From Sphingomonadales bacterium (GTDB lineage Bacteria; Pseudomonadota; Alphaproteobacteria; Sphingomonadales; Sphingomonadaceae), in contig JANXVZ010000026.1 in assembly GCA_025351405.1 (NCBI GenBank), positions 59,890 through 123,889 on the forward strand: a DNA stretch of 64,000 nt, written 5' to 3'. This document shows, one piece after another, positions 17,084 to 27,344 of the stretch (position 1 is the first letter of the stretch; each line of letters opens with the position of its first letter). The translations under genes and the position numbers were made by a program. The notes below the pieces were generated by a model. That model did not search any database. It saw nothing but the letters and a program-made list of their open reading frames with translations, and was not told the origin of the DNA.

Positions 17084-18153
17084 TCAACCTACTGGCCTAT
17101 TGGGCAGGGTTCGAGGGTGTCCTCAACCTGTTCCGCTATATCACGTTCCGCTCCGTCGGCGCGCTGGTGACGGCGCTCGCCATCGCGCTCGTCATCGGGC
17201 CTCGGTTCATCGGCTTCCTGCGCTCCAAACAGGGCAAGGGCCAGCCGATCCGCGAGGATGGCCCGGCGTCGCACCTGCTCACCAAGAAGGGCACGCCGAC
17301 GATGGGCGGGCTGATGATCCTCATCGCGCTGACCGTTTCGACGCTGTTGTGGATGGATACCGGCAACGGCTTTGTCTGGGCGGCGCTGTTCGTCACCCTG
17401 GGGTTCGGCGCCATCGGTTTCATGGACGACTATGACAAGGTGACCAAGAACACCCACAAGGGCATTTCTGGCCGCACGCGACTGCTGATCGAATTCTTCA
17501 TCGCCGGCCTTGCCTGCACCTGGATCGCCAGCCGGACGGGGACGACGCTGTATCTGCCGTTCCTCAAGGATTATGGCCTGGCGCTGGGCATGTTCTACAT
17601 CGCCTTTGCCGCCTTCATCGTCACCGGCTTCGGCAACGCCGTCAATCTGACCGACGGCCTCGACGGGCTGGCCTCGATGCCGGTCGTGATCGCCGCTGCC
17701 GCCTTCGCCATCATCGCCTATCTCGTCGGCAATATCCGCTTTGCCGATTATCTTGGGGTCCATCACGTGCCGGGCTCGGGCGAGCTGGCGGTGTTTGCCG
17801 CGGCGCTGATCGGCGCCTGCCTCGGCTTCCTGTGGTACAACGCGCCCCCGGCGGCGGTGTTCATGGGCGATACCGGCTCGCTGGCGCTGGGCGGCGCACT
17901 CGGCACCATCGCCGTGGTCACCAACCATGAAATCGTGCTGATCGTCGTCGGCGGTTTGTTCGTGCTCGAAACCGTCAGCGTCATCGTCCAGGTCGCCAGC
18001 TTCAAGATGACGGGCAAGCGCGTCTTCCGGATGGCGCCCATCCACCATCATTTCGAACATCTCGGCTGGTCCGAATCGACCGTTGTCATCCGCTTCTGGA
18101 TCATCTCGATCGTGCTGGCCCTCGCCGGGCTGGCAACGTTGAAGCTGCGGTGA
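17080..18153 (+). CDS. mraY: Phospho-MurNAc-pentapeptide translocase MraY
   Basis: Integral membrane enzyme that transfers phospho-MurNAc-pentapeptide to undecaprenyl phosphate, making lipid I. The 357-residue protein has about ten membrane helices and the family motifs [15 protein letters not shown] (Asp-rich metal site), [16 protein letters not shown] and the [12 protein letters not shown] triple-His loop. It starts with TTG at 17080, overlapping the murF stop, behind AGAGAGGATC. A rare start codon may lower its translation relative to neighbours. Confidence 0.96.
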   Translation: MINLLAYWAGFEGVLNLFRYITFRSVGALVTALAIALVIGPRFIGFLRSKQGKGQPIREDGPASHLLTKKGTPTMGGLMILIALTVSTLLWMDTGNGFVWAALFVTLGFGAIGFMDDYDKVTKNTHKGISGRTRLLIEFFIAGLACTWIASRTGTTLYLPFLKDYGLALGMFYIAFAAFIVTGFGNAVNLTDGLDGLASMPVVIAAAAFAIIAYLVGNIRFADYLGVHHVPGSGELAVFAAALIGACLGFLWYNAPPAAVFMGDTGSLALGGALGTIAVVTNHEIVLIVVGGLFVLETVSVIVQVASFKMTGKRVFRMAPIHHHFEHLGWSESTVVIRFWIISIVLALAGLATLKLR

Positions 18154-19472
18154 TCACCTCGCCTGTCTTTGCCGGGAAAACCTATGGCGTCTACGGCCTT
18201 GCCCGCAGCGGCAAGGCGACCGTTGCGGCGTTGGCCGCATCGGGCGCCCAGACACGCAACTGGGACGATGGCGAAGTTGCGCGTGCCGGCTTCGACGGGG
18301 TGCTGACCAATCTGCATGAGATCGACCTCGCCGCACTCGATGCGCTGGTGGTGTCTCCCGGCGTGCCCCATGACGCCCCGCTCTTCGTCCGCGCCGCTGC
18401 GGCCGGCATCCCCGTCATCGGCGATATCGAACTGTTCGCCCAGGCCCGCGCCGACCTGCCGCCGCACCGGGCTGTCGGCATCACCGGCACCAACGGCAAA
18501 TCGACCACGACGGCGCTGATCCACCACATCCTGCAGACTGCGGGCATCCCGACGGCAATGGGCGGCAACATTGGCCTTGCCATCATGGCGCAGCAGCCGC
18601 TGGCGGCGGGCGGGGTCTATGTTCTCGAACTCTCGTCGTACCAGCTCGACATCAGCTTCAGCCTCGTTTGTGAAGTCGCGGTGCTGCTCAACGTGACGCC
18701 CGACCATCTTGAACGCCACGGCGACATGGCTGGCTATGCCGCCGCAAAGGCGCGACTGTTCGGCATGCAGGTGCCGGGGGCCGCCGCCATCATCGCCACC
18801 GACGATCGCTACAGCTGCGACATCGCCGAAAAGGTCGTCGCGACACTCCACCCGGTGTCGGCGGCGCGGGTCGTCGATGAAGGCGTCAGCGTTGTCGGCG
18901 GCATTGCGCGCATCGATGGCGCGCCCTTTGCGGAACAGCGCGACTGGCCGGCGCTGCAAGGTCCGCACAATGCCCAGAACGCCGCCGCCGCGATTGCCGC
19001 GGCGCGGGCGCTGGGGGTGCAGAGCGCCGATATCCTGGCGGGGCTTGCCAGCTATCCCGGCCTGCCGCACCGCATGGAGCGCATCGCCAACAAAAACGGC
19101 GTGTTGTTCGTCAACGACAGCAAGGCGACCAACCCCGATTCGACCGCCCCGGCGCTTGCCGCCTATCCGCGCACCCACTGGATCGCCGGTGGACGGCAAA
19201 AGAGCGACGACCTGGATGCCGTGCTGCCGGTCCTTGGCGGTGTCGTCGCGGCCTATCTCATCGGCGAGGCGGCGCCGGTATTCGCCGCCATCCTCGCGCC
19301 GCATATTCCGGTCCAACAGTGCGGCACGCTGGGCGATGCTGTCATCGCGGCGGCCGCTGCTGCCCGGCCCGGCGATACGGTGCTGTTGTCCCCTGCGTGT
19401 GCCAGTTTTGACCAGTTCCGCGATTTCGAGGCGCGCGGCGACGCGTTTCGGGCAGCGGTGGAGGCGCTTTGA
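18150..19472 (+). CDS. murD: UDP-MurNAc-L-Ala:D-Glu ligase MurD
   Basis: Adds D-glutamate to UDP-MurNAc-L-alanine. The 440-residue product has [13 protein letters not shown], the P-loop [40 protein letters not shown] and [15 protein letters not shown], all standard for MurD. The GTG at 18150 overlaps the mraY stop (GTGA). The stop TGA shares a base with the following ftsW start. Confidence 0.96.
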   Translation: MITSPVFAGKTYGVYGLARSGKATVAALAASGAQTRNWDDGEVARAGFDGVLTNLHEIDLAALDALVVSPGVPHDAPLFVRAAAAGIPVIGDIELFAQARADLPPHRAVGITGTNGKSTTTALIHHILQTAGIPTAMGGNIGLAIMAQQPLAAGGVYVLELSSYQLDISFSLVCEVAVLLNVTPDHLERHGDMAGYAAAKARLFGMQVPGAAAIIATDDRYSCDIAEKVVATLHPVSAARVVDEGVSVVGGIARIDGAPFAEQRDWPALQGPHNAQNAAAAIAAARALGVQSADILAGLASYPGLPHRMERIANKNGVLFVNDSKATNPDSTAPALAAYPRTHWIAGGRQKSDDLDAVLPVLGGVVAAYLIGEAAPVFAAILAPHIPVQQCGTLGDAVIAAAAAARPGDTVLLSPACASFDQFRDFEARGDAFRAAVEAL

Positions 19473-20680
19473 TGAACTCGGCGACATTGCCCCGCAACAG
19501 CTTCCGCACCCCCGCCTGGGCCCAGCCGCCGACGCGCGGTGACCAGTCGCGCTTCGGCCGCTGGTTCTGGACCATCGACAAGCTGTTGCTGACGTTCGTC
19601 TTCATCCTCATCGGCTGCGGCGTCATTGCCGTGGCCGCCGCATCCCCGGCCGCGGCGCAGCGGCTATCGGGCCCGGGTTTCAAATACGGCGACCTGTATT
19701 TCTTCAAGCGCCAGATTTTCTGGGTGCTGACGGGGGTGCCGGTGATGCTGGCGGTGTCGATGCTGCCGGTGGCATGGGCCAAGCGCGCGGCGCTGCTCGG
19801 CACCGTCGCGTTCCTCGCGGCGCTGGCGCTGGTGCCGCTGATCGGGGCGGGGGCCAACGGCGCCGTGCGCTGGATCGCGCTGCCCGGCTTCCAGTTCCAG
19901 CCGTCGGAATTCCTGAAGCCGATGTTCGTGGTCACCACGGCATGGCTGCTGGCCTTGCGCTTTGAAGACAGCCGCATGCCGACGATGCAGGTCAGCTTCG
20001 GGTTGCTGTGCGTCATCGCCGCGCTGCTGGTGAAGCAGCCGGATTTCGGCCAGACCGCGCTGATCGTGGCGGTGTGGCTGGCGCAGGCCGTGCTGGCCGG
20101 CATGTCGCTGTGGATGCTCGGGGTGCTGGCGGTCGCGGTCACGGCTGCCGCGGGCGCAGCCTATCTGTTTGCCGACCATTTCACCCAGCGCATCGACAAG
20201 TTCCTGACCGGCGGCGGCGACACCTACCAGATCGACAAGGCACTCGATTGTTTCCGGGCCGGGCGACTGTTCGGCGTCGGGCCGGGCGAAGGCGTCATGA
20301 AGTTTCGCCTGCCCGAGCCGCATACCGACTATATCTTTTCGGTGATCGGCGAGGAATTCGGCATGATCGCCTGCCTTGTTATCGCCGGGCTGTACATCGC
20401 CATCGTCGTCAGGGTGTTTCTCATCATGCTGGATGAGGAGGACCCCTTCGTCTTTCTCGCCGCATCCGGCCTTGCCATCGAATTCGGCTTGCAGGCCTCG
20501 ATCAACATGGCGGTCAACCTCAAACTGTTGCCGTCCAAGGGCATGACCTTGCCGTTCATCAGTCATGGCGGCTCGTCGTTCCTGGCGCTGTCGCTCGGCA
20601 TGGGACTGTTGCTGGCGCTGACGCGGCGCAACCCGTTCCTCAAGTCCTCGCCCTATGTCGAACGCTGGGGGGGCCGGTAA
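19472..20680 (+). CDS. ftsW: Septal peptidoglycan glycosyltransferase FtsW
   Basis: SEDS-family membrane protein that polymerises septal glycan with FtsI. The 402 residues carry about ten membrane segments, with conserved LPGFQFQPSEFLKP, the catalytic-region KQPDFGQTALI (acidic residue), the loop GGGDTYQIDKALDCFRAGR, GEEFGMI and the end LPSKGMTLPFISHGGSS. The ATG at 19472 overlaps the murD stop by one base; a TTG just before it is the less likely alternative. Placement before murG is canonical. Confidence 0.95.
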   Translation: MNSATLPRNSFRTPAWAQPPTRGDQSRFGRWFWTIDKLLLTFVFILIGCGVIAVAAASPAAAQRLSGPGFKYGDLYFFKRQIFWVLTGVPVMLAVSMLPVAWAKRAALLGTVAFLAALALVPLIGAGANGAVRWIALPGFQFQPSEFLKPMFVVTTAWLLALRFEDSRMPTMQVSFGLLCVIAALLVKQPDFGQTALIVAVWLAQAVLAGMSLWMLGVLAVAVTAAAGAAYLFADHFTQRIDKFLTGGGDTYQIDKALDCFRAGRLFGVGPGEGVMKFRLPEPHTDYIFSVIGEEFGMIACLVIAGLYIAIVVRVFLIMLDEEDPFVFLAASGLAIEFGLQASINMAVNLKLLPSKGMTLPFISHGGSSFLALSLGMGLLLALTRRNPFLKSSPYVERWGGR

Positions 20681-20690
20681 CGGTGGACCG

Positions 20691-21785
20691 GTGACACCAG
20701 GCCCTTACGTCCTCGCCGCCGGTGGCACCGGTGGGCACATGGTGCCGGCACATGTACTGGCGCTGGAATTGCGCGCGCGCGGACACAGCGTGCACCTGGT
20801 TACCGATAGCCGCGGCCTGCGTTTCCCGGGCCTTTTCGATGGCGTGCCGCGCACCGTGGTCGACAGCGGTTCGCCGGGGCGGTCGGGCTGGAGCGCGCTG
20901 CCCAGGGTGGCGATCAGCATCTGGCGGGGCAGGGCGGCAGCCCGCGCGCTGTTTCGCCAGCTGCGTCCGGTCGCCGTGATCGGCTTTGGCGGATATCCGG
21001 CGCTGCCATCGCTGCTGGCGGCGCTGTCGCTGAAATTGCCCAGCCTTGTTCATGAACAGAACGCCGTGCTGGGCCGGGTCAATCGCTTCCTCGCGCCGCG
21101 CGTGGCGAAAATCGCCACCAGCTACCCGGTGGTGCGGCGCATGTTGCCCGGCTGGACCGGCAAGACGGTGATGACGGGCAACCCCGTGCGCGCCGAAATC
21201 GTGGCGGCGCGCAGCGTGGAGTTCGATGCCGATAGCCGGCAATTGCAGCTGCTGGTGACCGGCGGCTCGCAGGGTGCCGCCGTGTTGAACACGGTCGTTC
21301 CCGCTGCCGTCGGGTTGCTGCCCGAAACGCTGCGCGCCCGCTTGCGCGTGACCCATCAGGGCCGTGACGAGGACGCGGTGATGATCGGCGAAACCTATCG
21401 CGCCGCCGGCGTCGCAGCCCGTGTCGCGGCCTATTTCACCGATCTGCCCGCCGAAATCGCGGCGGCGCATATCGTCGTGGCTCGTTCCGGGGCTTCGACT
21501 GTCGCGGAATTATGTGTCGCCGGTCGCCCTGCCATCCTGGTGCCCTTGCCGATCGCCACCGACGACCACCAGACCGACAATGCCGGCGCCATGGCGGCGG
21601 CGGGCGGTGCGATCGTCCTCCAGCAGCCGCACTTTACCGCAGCCGCCGTCGCTGCGGCCTTGACGGCGTGGCTGGCGAACCCGAAAGCCTTGGCCGAAGC
21701 GGCCGCCGGCGCGCGCAGTGCCGGCCACCCCGATGCTGCGGCGCGGCTGGCCGATCTCGTCATCGCCACCGGAAAGCCGTCATGA
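20691..21785 (+). CDS. murG: UDP-GlcNAc:lipid I transferase MurG
   Basis: Peripheral inner-membrane glycosyltransferase that adds GlcNAc to lipid I, giving lipid II. About 364 residues with the N-terminal [16 protein letters not shown] loop, [38 protein letters not shown] and [26 protein letters not shown] acceptor and UDP sites. A GTG at 20691 gives the canonical short N-terminus after GGTGGACC; an ATG at 20655 would overlap ftsW by 26 nt and add residues without homology. The stop overlaps murC by 4 nt. Confidence 0.93.
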   Translation: MTPGPYVLAAGGTGGHMVPAHVLALELRARGHSVHLVTDSRGLRFPGLFDGVPRTVVDSGSPGRSGWSALPRVAISIWRGRAAARALFRQLRPVAVIGFGGYPALPSLLAALSLKLPSLVHEQNAVLGRVNRFLAPRVAKIATSYPVVRRMLPGWTGKTVMTGNPVRAEIVAARSVEFDADSRQLQLLVTGGSQGAAVLNTVVPAAVGLLPETLRARLRVTHQGRDEDAVMIGETYRAAGVAARVAAYFTDLPAEIAAAHIVVARSGASTVAELCVAGRPAILVPLPIATDDHQTDNAGAMAAAGGAIVLQQPHFTAAAVAAALTAWLANPKALAEAAAGARSAGHPDAAARLADLVIATGKPS

Positions 21786-23233
21786 ACATCACGCCTGCCC
21801 CGATTCCGCTCAACCGCGCTGCGCTGCGGCCGGGCTTTCGCACCGATATCGGCACCATCCATTTCATCGGCATCGGCGGCATCGGCATGTCGGGTATCGC
21901 CGAAGTGATGGCCAACCTGGGTTTCAAGGTCCAGGGCAGCGACAGCGCCGAAGGCTATGTCGTGCAGGGCCTGCGCGACAAGGGCATCACGGTGTTCATC
22001 GGACAAACGGCCGAAAACGTTGCCGATGCGGCGGTGGTCGTGACTTCGACGGCGATCAAGCGCGATAACCCTGAAGTCATGGCGGCGCTCGCCAAGCGCA
22101 TCCCCATTGTCAAGCGCGCCGAAATGCTCGCCGAGCTGATGCGGCTGAAATCCTGCGTCGCGGTGGCGGGAACCCATGGCAAGACGACGACGACATCGAT
22201 GGTGGCGGCGCTGCTCGATGCCGGCGGCATCGACCCGACGGTCATCAACGGTGGCATCATCAACACCTATGGCTCGAACGCCCGGCTGGGTGCCGGCGAA
22301 TGGATGGTGGTCGAGGCCGATGAAAGCGACGGTTCCTTCCTGCGGCTGGGCGGCACCATTGGCATCGTCACCAATATCGACCCCGAACATCTCGATCATT
22401 GGGGTGACTTCGACAAGATTCGCGACGGCTTTCGCCAGTTCGTCAATCATGTGCCGTTTTACGGCGCTGGCGTGCTGTGCATCGACCACCCGGAGGTGCA
22501 GGCGCTGCTGCCGCGCGTCCAGGACCGGCGCATCATCACCTACGGTTTTTCGGCGACTGCCGATGTGCGCGGCGAAGGTGTCACCCCGGTGCCGGGCGGC
22601 AACCGCTTTTCGGTGATCGTGCGCGAGCGCGAGGGGGAACGCGTCATCCCCGACCTGATGCTGCCGATGCCGGGGCGTCACAATGTGCAGAATGCGCTGG
22701 CCGCGGTGGCGGTGGCGATCGAGCTTGGGATCGGTGACGATGCCATCCGCAGCGGCTTTGCACGCTTTGGCGGGGTCAAGCGGCGGTTCACCAAGGTTGG
22801 CGAGGTGGACGGTGTTACCATCATCGACGATTACGGCCACCACCCGGTGGAAATCCGTGCCGTGCTGGCGGCGGCGCGCGAGGGCGCGACAGCGCGTGTG
22901 CTGGCGGTGGTGCAGCCGCATCGCTACACCCGCCTGCGCGACCTGATGGCCGATTTCCAGAGCGCCTTCAACGATGCGGACGCGGTCTATGTCGCCCCGG
23001 TCTATGCCGCGGGCGAAGCCCCGATCGACGGTGTCGATGCCGAAGCGCTGGCGCTCGGCCTGCGCAATTCCGGCCACCGCGCCGCCGTGACGGTGACCGG
23101 GGCCGATGACCTGGCGCGGGCGCTGGCGGCAGATGCACGGCCCGGCGACATGGTGGTGTGCCTTGGCGCCGGGGACATCACCAAATGGGCGGCCGGCCTC
23201 GCCGATGCCATCGCCAGGGTCCGCGCGACATGA
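21782..23233 (+). CDS. murC: UDP-MurNAc:L-Ala ligase MurC
   Basis: First amino-acid ligase of the stem peptide. The 483-residue product has the Rossmann-like [17 protein letters not shown], the P-loop [36 protein letters not shown] and [14 protein letters not shown]. The ATG at 21782 overlaps the murG stop (ATGA); the frame is open upstream but inside murG. The stop overlaps murB by 4 nt. Confidence 0.96.
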   Translation: MNITPAPIPLNRAALRPGFRTDIGTIHFIGIGGIGMSGIAEVMANLGFKVQGSDSAEGYVVQGLRDKGITVFIGQTAENVADAAVVVTSTAIKRDNPEVMAALAKRIPIVKRAEMLAELMRLKSCVAVAGTHGKTTTTSMVAALLDAGGIDPTVINGGIINTYGSNARLGAGEWMVVEADESDGSFLRLGGTIGIVTNIDPEHLDHWGDFDKIRDGFRQFVNHVPFYGAGVLCIDHPEVQALLPRVQDRRIITYGFSATADVRGEGVTPVPGGNRFSVIVREREGERVIPDLMLPMPGRHNVQNALAAVAVAIELGIGDDAIRSGFARFGGVKRRFTKVGEVDGVTIIDDYGHHPVEIRAVLAAAREGATARVLAVVQPHRYTRLRDLMADFQSAFNDADAVYVAPVYAAGEAPIDGVDAEALALGLRNSGHRAAVTVTGADDLARALAADARPGDMVVCLGAGDITKWAAGLADAIARVRAT

Positions 23234-24174
23234 CGGCGACCGCGCGGGAAGTCAGTGCCGGGGTTTTCGAATACCGGTTGGCGGGCGGCACCTTCATCGC
23301 GCCCGAACTCTGGGGTGTGGTCGAACCCGATGCGTCGCTGGCGGATTTCATCTGGTTTCGCGCCGGCGGCCATGCCGAACTGCTTTTCCGCCCCGAACAT
23401 GTGGAGGGCCTTGCCAAGGCCATGGCCGATCTGCCGGCATGGGTGCCGGTGCTGCCCGTCGGTGTCGGCTCCAACCTCATCGTCCGCGATGGCGGGGTGC
23501 CGGGCGTCACGGTGCGCTTGCCCAAGGCGTTCGCCAAGGTCGGCATCGAAGGCAATCTGGTCCGCGCCGGCGCGGCGGCAATGGGCATAACCGTCGCCAG
23601 CGCGGCGCGCGATGCGTCGCTGGCGGGGCTGGAATTCCTGCGCGGCATTCCCGGTACGGCCGGCGGCGCGGTGCGCATGAACGCCGGTGCCTATGGCCGC
23701 GATGTCGCCGATTGCCTCGTCGAGGCGACGGTCGTGCGCCGCAATGGCCGCATCGAGACGCTGACGGCGGCGGAACTGGGGTTCCGTTACCGGCATTCGG
23801 CGCTGCCCGCAGGCGATATCGTCGTGGAAGCGCTGTTCCGGGCGGTGCCTGGCGACAAGGCGGCCATCACTGCGGAAATGGATCGCATCGCCGCCGAGCG
23901 CGAGGCGTCGCAGCCGCTGCGCTCCCGCACCGGCGGCTCGACATTCAAGAACCCGCCGGGACTGAAGGCGTGGCAACTCGTCGATGCCGCCGGCTGCCGG
24001 GGGTTGCGTATCGGCGGCGCGCAGGTCAGCCAGAAGCACACCAACTTCCTCATCAACACCGGCGATGCGACCAGCGCCGATATCGAGGCGTTGGGCGACG
24101 AAGTCCGCGCCAGGGTACTGGCACAATCGGGCGTGGCGCTGGAATGGGAAATCGAACGGGTGGGCGTGGCATGA
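23230..24174 (+). CDS. murB: UDP-N-acetylenolpyruvoylglucosamine reductase MurB
   Basis: FAD enzyme that completes UDP-MurNAc using NADPH. The 314-residue protein has [12 protein letters not shown], the FAD-binding [33 protein letters not shown], the catalytic-Ser segment [12 protein letters not shown], and [15 protein letters not shown] near the end. The ATG at 23230 overlaps the murC stop. The first 30 residues (about [18 protein letters not shown]) replace the usual short N-terminus but the core is complete. Confidence 0.95.
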   Translation: MTATAREVSAGVFEYRLAGGTFIAPELWGVVEPDASLADFIWFRAGGHAELLFRPEHVEGLAKAMADLPAWVPVLPVGVGSNLIVRDGGVPGVTVRLPKAFAKVGIEGNLVRAGAAAMGITVASAARDASLAGLEFLRGIPGTAGGAVRMNAGAYGRDVADCLVEATVVRRNGRIETLTAAELGFRYRHSALPAGDIVVEALFRAVPGDKAAITAEMDRIAAEREASQPLRSRTGGSTFKNPPGLKAWQLVDAAGCRGLRIGGAQVSQKHTNFLINTGDATSADIEALGDEVRARVLAQSGVALEWEIERVGVA

Positions 24175-25097
24175 ACATCGTCGTCCTCATGGGCGGGTGG
24201 TCCGCGGAGCGCGAGGTGTCGCTGACATCGGGCAGGGGCATCGCCGCCGCCTGCCGCGAGCTCGGGCATGATGTCACCGAAATCGACATGGGCCGCGACG
24301 TCGCGGCGCGGCTGGCGGCGGCGGCGCCCGATGTCGTGTTCAATGCCCTGCACGGTACGCCCGGGGAGGATGGCAGCGTCCAGGGACTGTTCGAGCTTAT
24401 GGGGCTGAAATACACGCATTCGGGGGTTGCGGCATCGGCGATTGCCATCGACAAGGTGTTGACCAAGCAACTGCTGGTGCCACAGGGAATACGCATGCCG
24501 GGGGGCCATATCGTTCAGTCCGAAAGCCTTTTCGAAGCCGATCCATTGCCGCGCCCCTATGTGCTCAAACCGGTCAACGAAGGGTCCTCGGTCGGTGTCG
24601 CCATCGTCACCGATGCGTCGAACTATGGCCATCCGATCGCCCGCGATGCGGTGGGGCCATGGGCCGATTTCCCCGAACTGCTCGCCGAACCCTTCATCGC
24701 CGGGCGCGAATTGACCGTGGCCGTCCTCGATGGGGCAGAAGGCCCGCACGCGCTGGCGGTGACGGAATTGAAGCCGGTGCAGGGCTTTTACGATTACGAC
24801 GCCAAATATACCGACGGCCTGACCGTCCATATCTGCCCCGCCGAACTGCCCGCCGATGTCGAGGCGTCGGCGCTCAAGATGGCCGTCGACGCCCATGTGA
24901 TGCTGGGGTGCCGCGGTGCGTCACGCGCGGATTTCCGCTATGATCCGGCGCTGGGCGAGGCCGGGCTCTACCTGCTTGAAGTCAACACCCAGCCCGGCAT
25001 GACGCCGCTCAGCCTGGTTCCGGAACAGGCGCGGCACCGCGGCATCGGCTATCCGGCGCTGGTCCAGCGCATCATCGACGCGGCATTGCTGGCATGA
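24171..25097 (+). CDS. ddl: D-alanine--D-alanine ligase
   Basis: ATP-grasp enzyme that makes the D-Ala-D-Ala dipeptide used by MurF. The 308-residue product starts VVLMGGWSAEREVSLTSG, has VFNALHGTPGEDGSVQG, SGVAASAIAIDKVLTK, KPVNEGSSVGVAIV and LLEVNTQPGMTPLSLVPEQA. The ATG at 24171 overlaps the murB stop (ATGA); the stop overlaps ftsQ by 4 nt. Confidence 0.96.
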   Translation: MNIVVLMGGWSAEREVSLTSGRGIAAACRELGHDVTEIDMGRDVAARLAAAAPDVVFNALHGTPGEDGSVQGLFELMGLKYTHSGVAASAIAIDKVLTKQLLVPQGIRMPGGHIVQSESLFEADPLPRPYVLKPVNEGSSVGVAIVTDASNYGHPIARDAVGPWADFPELLAEPFIAGRELTVAVLDGAEGPHALAVTELKPVQGFYDYDAKYTDGLTVHICPAELPADVEASALKMAVDAHVMLGCRGASRADFRYDPALGEAGLYLLEVNTQPGMTPLSLVPEQARHRGIGYPALVQRIIDAALLA

Positions 25098-26011
25098 GCG
25101 CACACGCCCTCAAGCGCGGCGCGGCGCCGCCAAAGTCGAAGCGCAGCGTCCGCAAGCAACCTGTTGCCACCGTCGCGCTGCCGCTCAGCCGGACGTCGTT
25201 GCGGCGCAACCTTGCCATCGGCTTTGGCAGCCTTGCGGTCATCGTCGCGCTGGTGATTGCAAGTTTGGCCGGGGTGCCGCGGCGGCTGTGGGAGGGCACC
25301 GTCACCGCCAGCGCCCGCAGCGGCTTCGAAATCCGCCATGTCGAAGTCAGCGGCACCCATGAGATGGCGCGCCTGGCAGTCTATGACGCGGTGCTGTCGG
25401 GGCCCACCAACGCCATGCTGGCAACCGATCTCGATGCCATTCGGGCCCGTTTGCTGGCGCTGCCATGGGTCGCCGATGCCAGCGTCGGGCGGCGCCTGCC
25501 CGATACGCTCGTGGTGTCGATCTCGGAACGGCGCCCGGTGGCGCTGTGGCAGTATAGACAAAGGCTTATTGCAATCGACATTACCGGAAAACCGCTCAGC
25601 GCCACCCACCTCGAACGTTATGCCAACCTGCCGCTGATCGTCGGCGCCGGTGCCAATACCCGTGTCCATGAAGCGCTGGCGTTGACCGCCTCGGCGCCGG
25701 CGTTGACCGGCAAGGTCGATGCCGCGATCCTGGTGGGCGGTCGCCGCTGGGACGTCAAGTTCAAGTCCGGGGAAACGCTGGCACTTCCCGATACGCCGGC
25801 AGCCGCGTCGGAGGCCTTCCGGCGCTTTGCCAGCCTCGAGGCCAATCTCGATGAAAACCGCAAGTTGCTGGGGGGGCATTTCGAGCGTTTCGACATGCGA
25901 CTGCCCGGCCAGATGATCGTCGGTGGCCCGACGGTGCGGATGGCGCTGGACGCGGCAGCCAAGGCGGCGAAGGCAGCCAAGGCGCAGAAGCCCGCGACGA
26001 TGGCCATCTGA
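25094..26011 (+). CDS. ftsQ: Cell division protein FtsQ
   Basis: Bitopic divisome protein linking early and late division proteins. The 305-residue product has a basic cytoplasmic N-terminus, one membrane helix (IGFGSLAVIVALVIASLAGV, about 43-62), the POTRA domain with FEIRHVEVSGTHEM, LPWVADASVGRRLPDTLVVSISERRP, and an FtsQ/DivIB beta domain. The C-terminus ends in a short Lys/Ala repeat, KAAKAAKAQK, of unknown role. ATG at 25094 overlaps the ddl stop. The stop shares a base with the ftsA start. Confidence 0.93.
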   Translation: MSAHALKRGAAPPKSKRSVRKQPVATVALPLSRTSLRRNLAIGFGSLAVIVALVIASLAGVPRRLWEGTVTASARSGFEIRHVEVSGTHEMARLAVYDAVLSGPTNAMLATDLDAIRARLLALPWVADASVGRRLPDTLVVSISERRPVALWQYRQRLIAIDITGKPLSATHLERYANLPLIVGAGANTRVHEALALTASAPALTGKVDAAILVGGRRWDVKFKSGETLALPDTPAAASEAFRRFASLEANLDENRKLLGGHFERFDMRLPGQMIVGGPTVRMALDAAAKAAKAAKAQKPATMAI

Positions 26012-27285
26012 TGGCAGCCCGCCCTGCCAAGACAGGCTTCACGCGCGGTGCCGAGCGCATCATCGCGGTGCTCGACGTCGGGACCTCGAAGGTCGCGGCG
26101 CTGATCGCCATGATCGGTCCGGATGGCGAACCCCGCGTCATCGGCACGGGCCAGAAACCTTGCGCCGGACTGCGGCGCGGCCTCGTCACGCACTTCGACC
26201 GCACCGAGGCAGCCATTCGCGGCGCCATGGACCAGGCCGAACGGTCCGCCGGTGTGCAGGTCGAGTTTGTCCATGCCTCGATTTCGAGCGGCAACCTTGC
26301 CAGCGATGTCGTGCCCGTGGAGATCGACATTGCCGGCGCCAGCATCACCGCCGCCGACATGGATTTGTTGCGCACCGCCGGGCGTGGCCGCATCGATCCG
26401 CGTGGTCGCACTGTCGTGCATGCCCAGCCGGCGCTTTATGCCCTTGATGGCCAGGCCGGGGTCGAAAGTCCGATCGGCTTCCATGCCGACCGGCTCGGGA
26501 TGGATATCCATGTCGTCACGGCCGACACGCCACCGTTGAAGAACCTCGACCGCGCCGTCCGCAACGCGTTGCTCGGCGTCAAGTCGCTGGTCGCCTCGCC
26601 GCTCGCTGCCAGCCTGTCGACGCTGGAGCGCGAGGAGCGCGAGCTTGGCGTGGCGCTGGTCGAGATCGGCGCCGGGGTGACGACGGTGGCGGTGCACAGC
26701 TTCGGCGTCCTCGTTGGTGTTGCCACCATCCCGATGGGCGGCAACGACATTACCAACGACCTCGCCGCGGCGTTCTCGACCTCGCGGATCCATGCCGAAC
26801 GCCTGAAGGCGCTGGAGGGGGCCGCCGTCACCAGCCCCAAGGACAACCATGAGGCGGTGGAAATCCCGCCGCTGAGCGACGACCTGAGCGCCGAGCCGTT
26901 GCGGGTGCCCAAGGCACAGATCATCGGGGTGATCCGCCACCGGCTGGACCTTTTGTTCCGCGAAGTCGGCATCAAGCTCGACCTGCTCGGCTATACCGGC
27001 CCGCAGGCGCGGCAGCTGGTGTTGACCGGCGGTGGTGCCGAATTGCGGGCGATTGCCGAATTCGCGCAAGGGGCGCTCAACCGCAACGTCCGCATCGGCC
27101 GGCCGCGCGGTTTGACCGGCCTGCCGCCCGCCCAATCCGGCCCGGCCTTTGCCACGCTGGCCGGCCTGGTGCTGTTCGCGGCGTCGGAAAGCCCTGATAT
27201 CTGGCACATGGCGGCGCCGCCGAAAGCCGGGGACGGTGGCGGCCGTATCTCCAACATGATGCAAAAACTTCGCGGCAGCCTGTAA
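26011..27285 (+). CDS. ftsA: Cell division protein FtsA
   Basis: Actin-like ATPase that tethers FtsZ to the membrane. The 424-residue protein has IIAVLDVGTSKVAALIA at residues 12-28 (phosphate 1), the inserted 1C subdomain, ALVEIGAGVTTVAVHSFG (phosphate 2), LTGGGAELRAIAEFA (adenosine) and a C-terminal amphipathic helix ISNMMQKLRGSL that binds the membrane. It overlaps ftsQ by one base (TGATG). Confidence 0.96.
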   Translation: MAARPAKTGFTRGAERIIAVLDVGTSKVAALIAMIGPDGEPRVIGTGQKPCAGLRRGLVTHFDRTEAAIRGAMDQAERSAGVQVEFVHASISSGNLASDVVPVEIDIAGASITAADMDLLRTAGRGRIDPRGRTVVHAQPALYALDGQAGVESPIGFHADRLGMDIHVVTADTPPLKNLDRAVRNALLGVKSLVASPLAASLSTLEREERELGVALVEIGAGVTTVAVHSFGVLVGVATIPMGGNDITNDLAAAFSTSRIHAERLKALEGAAVTSPKDNHEAVEIPPLSDDLSAEPLRVPKAQIIGVIRHRLDLLFREVGIKLDLLGYTGPQARQLVLTGGGAELRAIAEFAQGALNRNVRIGRPRGLTGLPPAQSGPAFATLAGLVLFAASESPDIWHMAAPPKAGDGGGRISNMMQKLRGSL

Positions 27286-27344
27286 TGGCGCTTGGAAGCT
27301 GTGAATCGCTTATATAGTATGCCGGCTTGAAGGGGAGACACGAG

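Noticed and set aside
20655..20690. ATG at 20655 as the murG start
   Set aside because: It overlaps ftsW by 26 nt and adds residues not seen in MurG; the GTG at 20691 gives the usual N-terminus.
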